This document shows positions 60,131 to 64,000 of a stretch of 64,000 nucleotides of DNA, one piece after another. This DNA is from Solirubrobacterales bacterium. Its GTDB lineage: Bacteria; Actinomycetota; Thermoleophilia; Solirubrobacterales; 70-9. The position numbers were made by a program, and so were the translations under genes. Each line of letters starts with the position of its first letter. Position 1 is the stretch's first letter. The stretch covers positions 434,001 to 498,000 of the forward strand of contig JAMLGI010000001.1 in NCBI GenBank assembly GCA_023958085.1, read 5' to 3'. The notes under the pieces were generated by a model. The model had not been told where the DNA came from. It saw nothing but the letters and a program-made list of their open reading frames with translations, and searched no databases.

Positions 60131-60167
60131 GAACCGAACCCTACCGTCCCCCGGCCAAGGCAGCGGC

Positions 60168-61814
<1,647 letters not shown>

Positions 61815-61883
61815 GATCGAACCCCGATGGTATCCGGCCTGCCCGGCCTCCGCCCCACACGGAGACCGGGCCTGCCGAAACTC

Positions 61884-62294
61884 TTATGCGGCCGCGGCCG
61901 GTGCCTTCGCTTCTGCCGGCGGCCAGCTTGCGACCTGGTTGGTGAAACCGGCGGGGCTGAATACCACCAGCAGCCTGCCCTCGCCGTGCTCGGGGTTGTC
62001 GAGGCGTACCTTCTCCCGGGCCGGAATGGTCACGATCTTGCCCGGCTCGAGCACGGTCACGTCACCATCGCCGTCCTCGCTGATCAGACGGATCGCCCCG
62101 TGGAGGGGAACCAGCAGGGATTCGGACTCACCGTGGTCGTGGAGACCCATCTGCCCACAGCAGGGGACGGTCACCTCGACCACACCCATCTGCCGACCCG
62201 GCTGATCCGCGACCAGAATCTCGGCCACCGGCCCGTTTTCAACGGGAGCCTGGTGCCGTTCACCTTCGCCGAGTTGTACGCAGTTCACGCTCAT
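61884..62294 (-). CDS. Cupin-domain protein
   Basis: 136 residues with a single cupin barrel: PCCGQMGLHDHGESESLLVPLHG (motif 1, HxHxxxxE-like) and EPGKIVTIPAREKVRLDNPEHGEGRLLVV (motif 2). A small metal-binding protein, perhaps a sensor or isomerase; no substrate is suggested by sequence. It lies upstream of icmA on the same strand with a 69-bp gap. Confidence 0.75.
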   Translation of the reverse strand: MSVNCVQLGEGERHQAPVENGPVAEILVADQPGRQMGVVEVTVPCCGQMGLHDHGESESLLVPLHGAIRLISEDGDGDVTVLEPGKIVTIPAREKVRLDNPEHGEGRLLVVFSPAGFTNQVASWPPAEAKAPAAAA

Positions 62295-62393
62295 GTCTCA
62301 CCAGCCTTGGGTCAAACGCCGATCTGGTCGAAGCATAACTGATTACACACTTGCCATGTGTAAATCGGTTCGGTGAAGCCGGTTCGGTCCCGG

Positions 62394-63206
62394 TCAGGAC
62401 CGGCAGCCGCGGAGCGCCTCAAAGAGCTGTCGGCGGCGTCGCCGGAAAGGTTCGGACTGGCCGATCGTGAAATGACCGACCGTCGCGACCGCAACCAGAC
62501 CGGTGATCGTGCCGACGACGGCCAGATCCCGACCGATCCGGTCGAGGCGCAGCTCCTCCCAGGCGCGTTCGGATGCGACCGCGGCCAGCTTCGGATCCGG
62601 GTTGACCACAACCGCGTTACCGACCGCCTCCAGCATCGGCAGGTCCGAGGCGGAGTCCGAGTAGGCCCAGGAGGCGGCCAGGTCGATCCCGCGATCGGCC
62701 GCGATCTCCTCCATCGCGATCACCTTCCCCGGTCCGTAAACGAAGGGCCCCGCGAGTTCACCGGTGTAACGGCCGTCCTCGACCGCGTAGCGGGTGCCGA
62801 TCCCGCCGTCCATGCCGAGGATGCGGGCCAGGGACTCGACCATCTCGGACCCGGCGGCGCTGACGATGAATGTAAGTCTCCCCTCGTCCTGATGGCGATG
62901 AACCTCGGCCAGGATGCGAGGGTAGATCCGGGGCAGAATCCCGGCGAGGACTTCCGGCCACATCCGGTCGATCAACTCGACCCTGGATCCGCCTACCGAC
63001 TCCTGGGCGACCGCCAGCACCTGGGCGGTTTCCTCGTCGGAGGCTCCGCGCAGACGAAACTTGAGGTGATCCACCGCCCAGCCGGCCACCTGACGGCGGG
63101 AGATGATTCCCCGGGTCCGAGCCACCCTCGCGAACTCCATCGAGCTGGACCCTGACATCAGGGTCTTGTCGAGATCGAAAAAGGCCGCTTCGCGCAGATC
63201 CGTCAT
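62394..63206 (-). CDS. HAD-IB family phosphatase
   Basis: 270 residues from the ATG at 63206 (MTDLREAAFFDLDKTL). Nucleophile motif FFDLDKTLMSGSS, motif II FIVSAAGSEM, motif III/IV GKVIAMEE...AYSDSASDLPMLEAVG. This is the SerB-like IB type, as in CicA and related phosphatases. A hydrophobic stretch near the C-terminus (LAVVGTITGLVAVATVGHF) may anchor it to the membrane. Phosphoserine, lysophospholipid and other substrates are possible. Confidence 0.88.
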   Translation of the reverse strand: MTDLREAAFFDLDKTLMSGSSSMEFARVARTRGIISRRQVAGWAVDHLKFRLRGASDEETAQVLAVAQESVGGSRVELIDRMWPEVLAGILPRIYPRILAEVHRHQDEGRLTFIVSAAGSEMVESLARILGMDGGIGTRYAVEDGRYTGELAGPFVYGPGKVIAMEEIAADRGIDLAASWAYSDSASDLPMLEAVGNAVVVNPDPKLAAVASERAWEELRLDRIGRDLAVVGTITGLVAVATVGHFTIGQSEPFRRRRRQLFEALRGCRS

Positions 63207-63311
63207 TGACCGATACGTTAGTGCCGGGAGCGTGTTGACCGCGAGAGGGAGTGGATTGTGGAACCGACTGGAACGCATCCGGCCGATGTGACACGGCAAG
63301 GAGGGAGCAGA

Positions 63312-64000
63312 GTGGCCCGTTACGGACTGGTCGCGGTACTGGCCGCCCTGCTGTTTGCTGCACTGCCGGCGAGCCCGGCGACCGCACAGACACCACCGCC
63401 GGTCTCAAACTGGGTGCTGACCGGATCGAAGGAGTACCTGCCGGTGGCGGGCAGTCCGACCGTCTGCGGCAGCCAGGGGCTCACCTCGGATGGGGAGTCG
63501 CTCTGGTTTTCCTGGAACTTTGGCTTCTCCCATAACGATCTCAATCTCACCCGGACTTTCGATCAACGCTGCAGTAACTCGATCCCGCCGAACCTACTCG
63601 CGACCGGCCACGATCACATCGGCGGAATCGATCTCCATGAGGGGATCATCTACGCGCCGATCGAGGACGGGGCCAATTTCCTCTCGCCCTGGATCGTGCT
63701 CTATCGGGCAAGCGACCTCGCCTACACCGGGACCGCGTTTGCGCTGGACCGCGCCTACCTGACCGAAGGGGTTCCGTGGGTTGCGATAGATGGTCCGCGT
63801 GGCGTTGCCTATACCGCTGAAGCTCACAACACAACCGTCCTCAACGTCCACCGGCTCAGTGATTTCCACATCATCCGGACGGTCACTCTTAACCAGGAGG
63901 TGCCCGATATCCAGGGGGCAAAAATGTTCAGGGGACTGCTCTACTACTCGCAGGACAACGGCCCGCGAAAGTCAATCGGGGCGCTCGATCCGGAGACCGG
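63312..64000 (+). CDS. Secreted protein, N-terminal part (runs off right edge)
   Basis: At least 229 residues from a GTG at 63312, with AAGGAGGG about 10 bp upstream; the frame is open to the window end. Signal peptide VARYGLVAVLAALLFAALPA with cleavage near ATA-QT. The mature part has repeated beta-strand-like blocks (GSQGLTSDGESLWFSWNF, GGIDLHEGIIYAPIED, GAKMFRGLLYYSQDN) resembling a beta-propeller. Three Cys in the visible part. Function unknown. Confidence 0.72.
   Translation, partial: MARYGLVAVLAALLFAALPASPATAQTPPPVSNWVLTGSKEYLPVAGSPTVCGSQGLTSDGESLWFSWNFGFSHNDLNLTRTFDQRCSNSIPPNLLATGHDHIGGIDLHEGIIYAPIEDGANFLSPWIVLYRASDLAYTGTAFALDRAYLTEGVPWVAIDGPRGVAYTAEAHNTTVLNVHRLSDFHIIRTVTLNQEVPDIQGAKMFRGLLYYSQDNGPRKSIGALDPET

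Noticed and set aside
61815-61883. Cobalamin riboswitch upstream of icmA
   Set aside because: The gap is 69 bp, too short for the element, and has no B12-box-like sequence.

Overview
The window is a high-G+C chromosome segment with dense gene packing, frequent GTG/TTG starts and strong AGGAGG-type ribosome binding sites. Gene content (NADP isocitrate dehydrogenase, two-chain B12 isobutyryl-CoA mutase, ETF with ETF-quinone oxidoreductase, collagen-like and beta-helix exported proteins, Cys/Lys-rich secreted cupredoxins, actinobacterial-type Cas9) points to an actinobacterium. Thermoleophilia/Solirubrobacterales is my best guess, but this is inference, since no rRNA gene is present.

Layout. 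1-7253: the C-terminal end of an M28-type peptidase, a VOC-fold enzyme, and a compact type II-C CRISPR-Cas locus (cas9-cas1-cas2, minus strand). A divergent tracrRNA gene with a recognisable promoter, nexus and terminator lies just upstream of cas9. No CRISPR array is visible; only a 15-nt repeat-like stretch complementary to the anti-repeat lies beside cas2. The locus sits between two near-identical 173-bp direct repeats, the 5' parts of two paralogous tail-anchored coiled-coil genes. 7362-11550: AidB-like acyl-CoA dehydrogenase, isocitrate and malate dehydrogenases. 11625-16693: two paralogous exported beta-helix/collagen-like proteins on either side of a D-2-hydroxyacid dehydrogenase; one has an in-frame stop in its signal peptide. 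16839-20284: fatty acid hydroxylase, ahcY, a 600-bp repeat-filled gap and a TetR regulator. 20382-25489: a five-gene minus-strand operon of secreted copper proteins (beta-helix protein, three cupredoxin-type proteins, one multicopper oxidase). 25718-31417: GMC oxidoreductase, thioredoxin-like lipoprotein, Mn-type superoxide dismutase, MFS exporter with its TetR regulator. 31665-39278: an Ltp-type lipoprotein beside tRNA-Pro(CGG), a DsbA-fold protein without CXXC, Nif3-like protein, acyl-CoA synthetase, patatin phospholipase, PBP4-type carboxypeptidase. 39446-45620: ligA-surE-truA and an NHL-repeat exported protein. 46077-49694: etfB-etfA and ETF-quinone oxidoreductase. 49816-58877: phospholipase-D-like protein, M20 peptidase, complete oligopeptide ABC transporter and an S66 LD-carboxypeptidase, a likely peptide or muropeptide salvage unit. 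58957-64000: membrane protein, icmB, icmA, cupin, HAD phosphatase and the start of a secreted protein.

The most unusual non-coding feature is a family of composite inverted-repeat elements directly behind stop codons (19010-19640, 45941-46076). Copies share nearly identical outer arms and a conserved loop (consensus GCTCACGTACCGAA...CGTACTATCGC), yet each has a different, perfectly or near-perfectly self-complementary core stem. A second hairpin type (43246-43298 and 45865-45915) shares a 15-bp stem. I recognise neither as a described family.

Metabolically the window combines acyl-CoA oxidation (AidB-like dehydrogenase, ETF, ETF-QO, acyl-CoA synthetase, isobutyryl-CoA mutase) with TCA enzymes, an extracytoplasmic copper redox cluster and envelope or peptide turnover.
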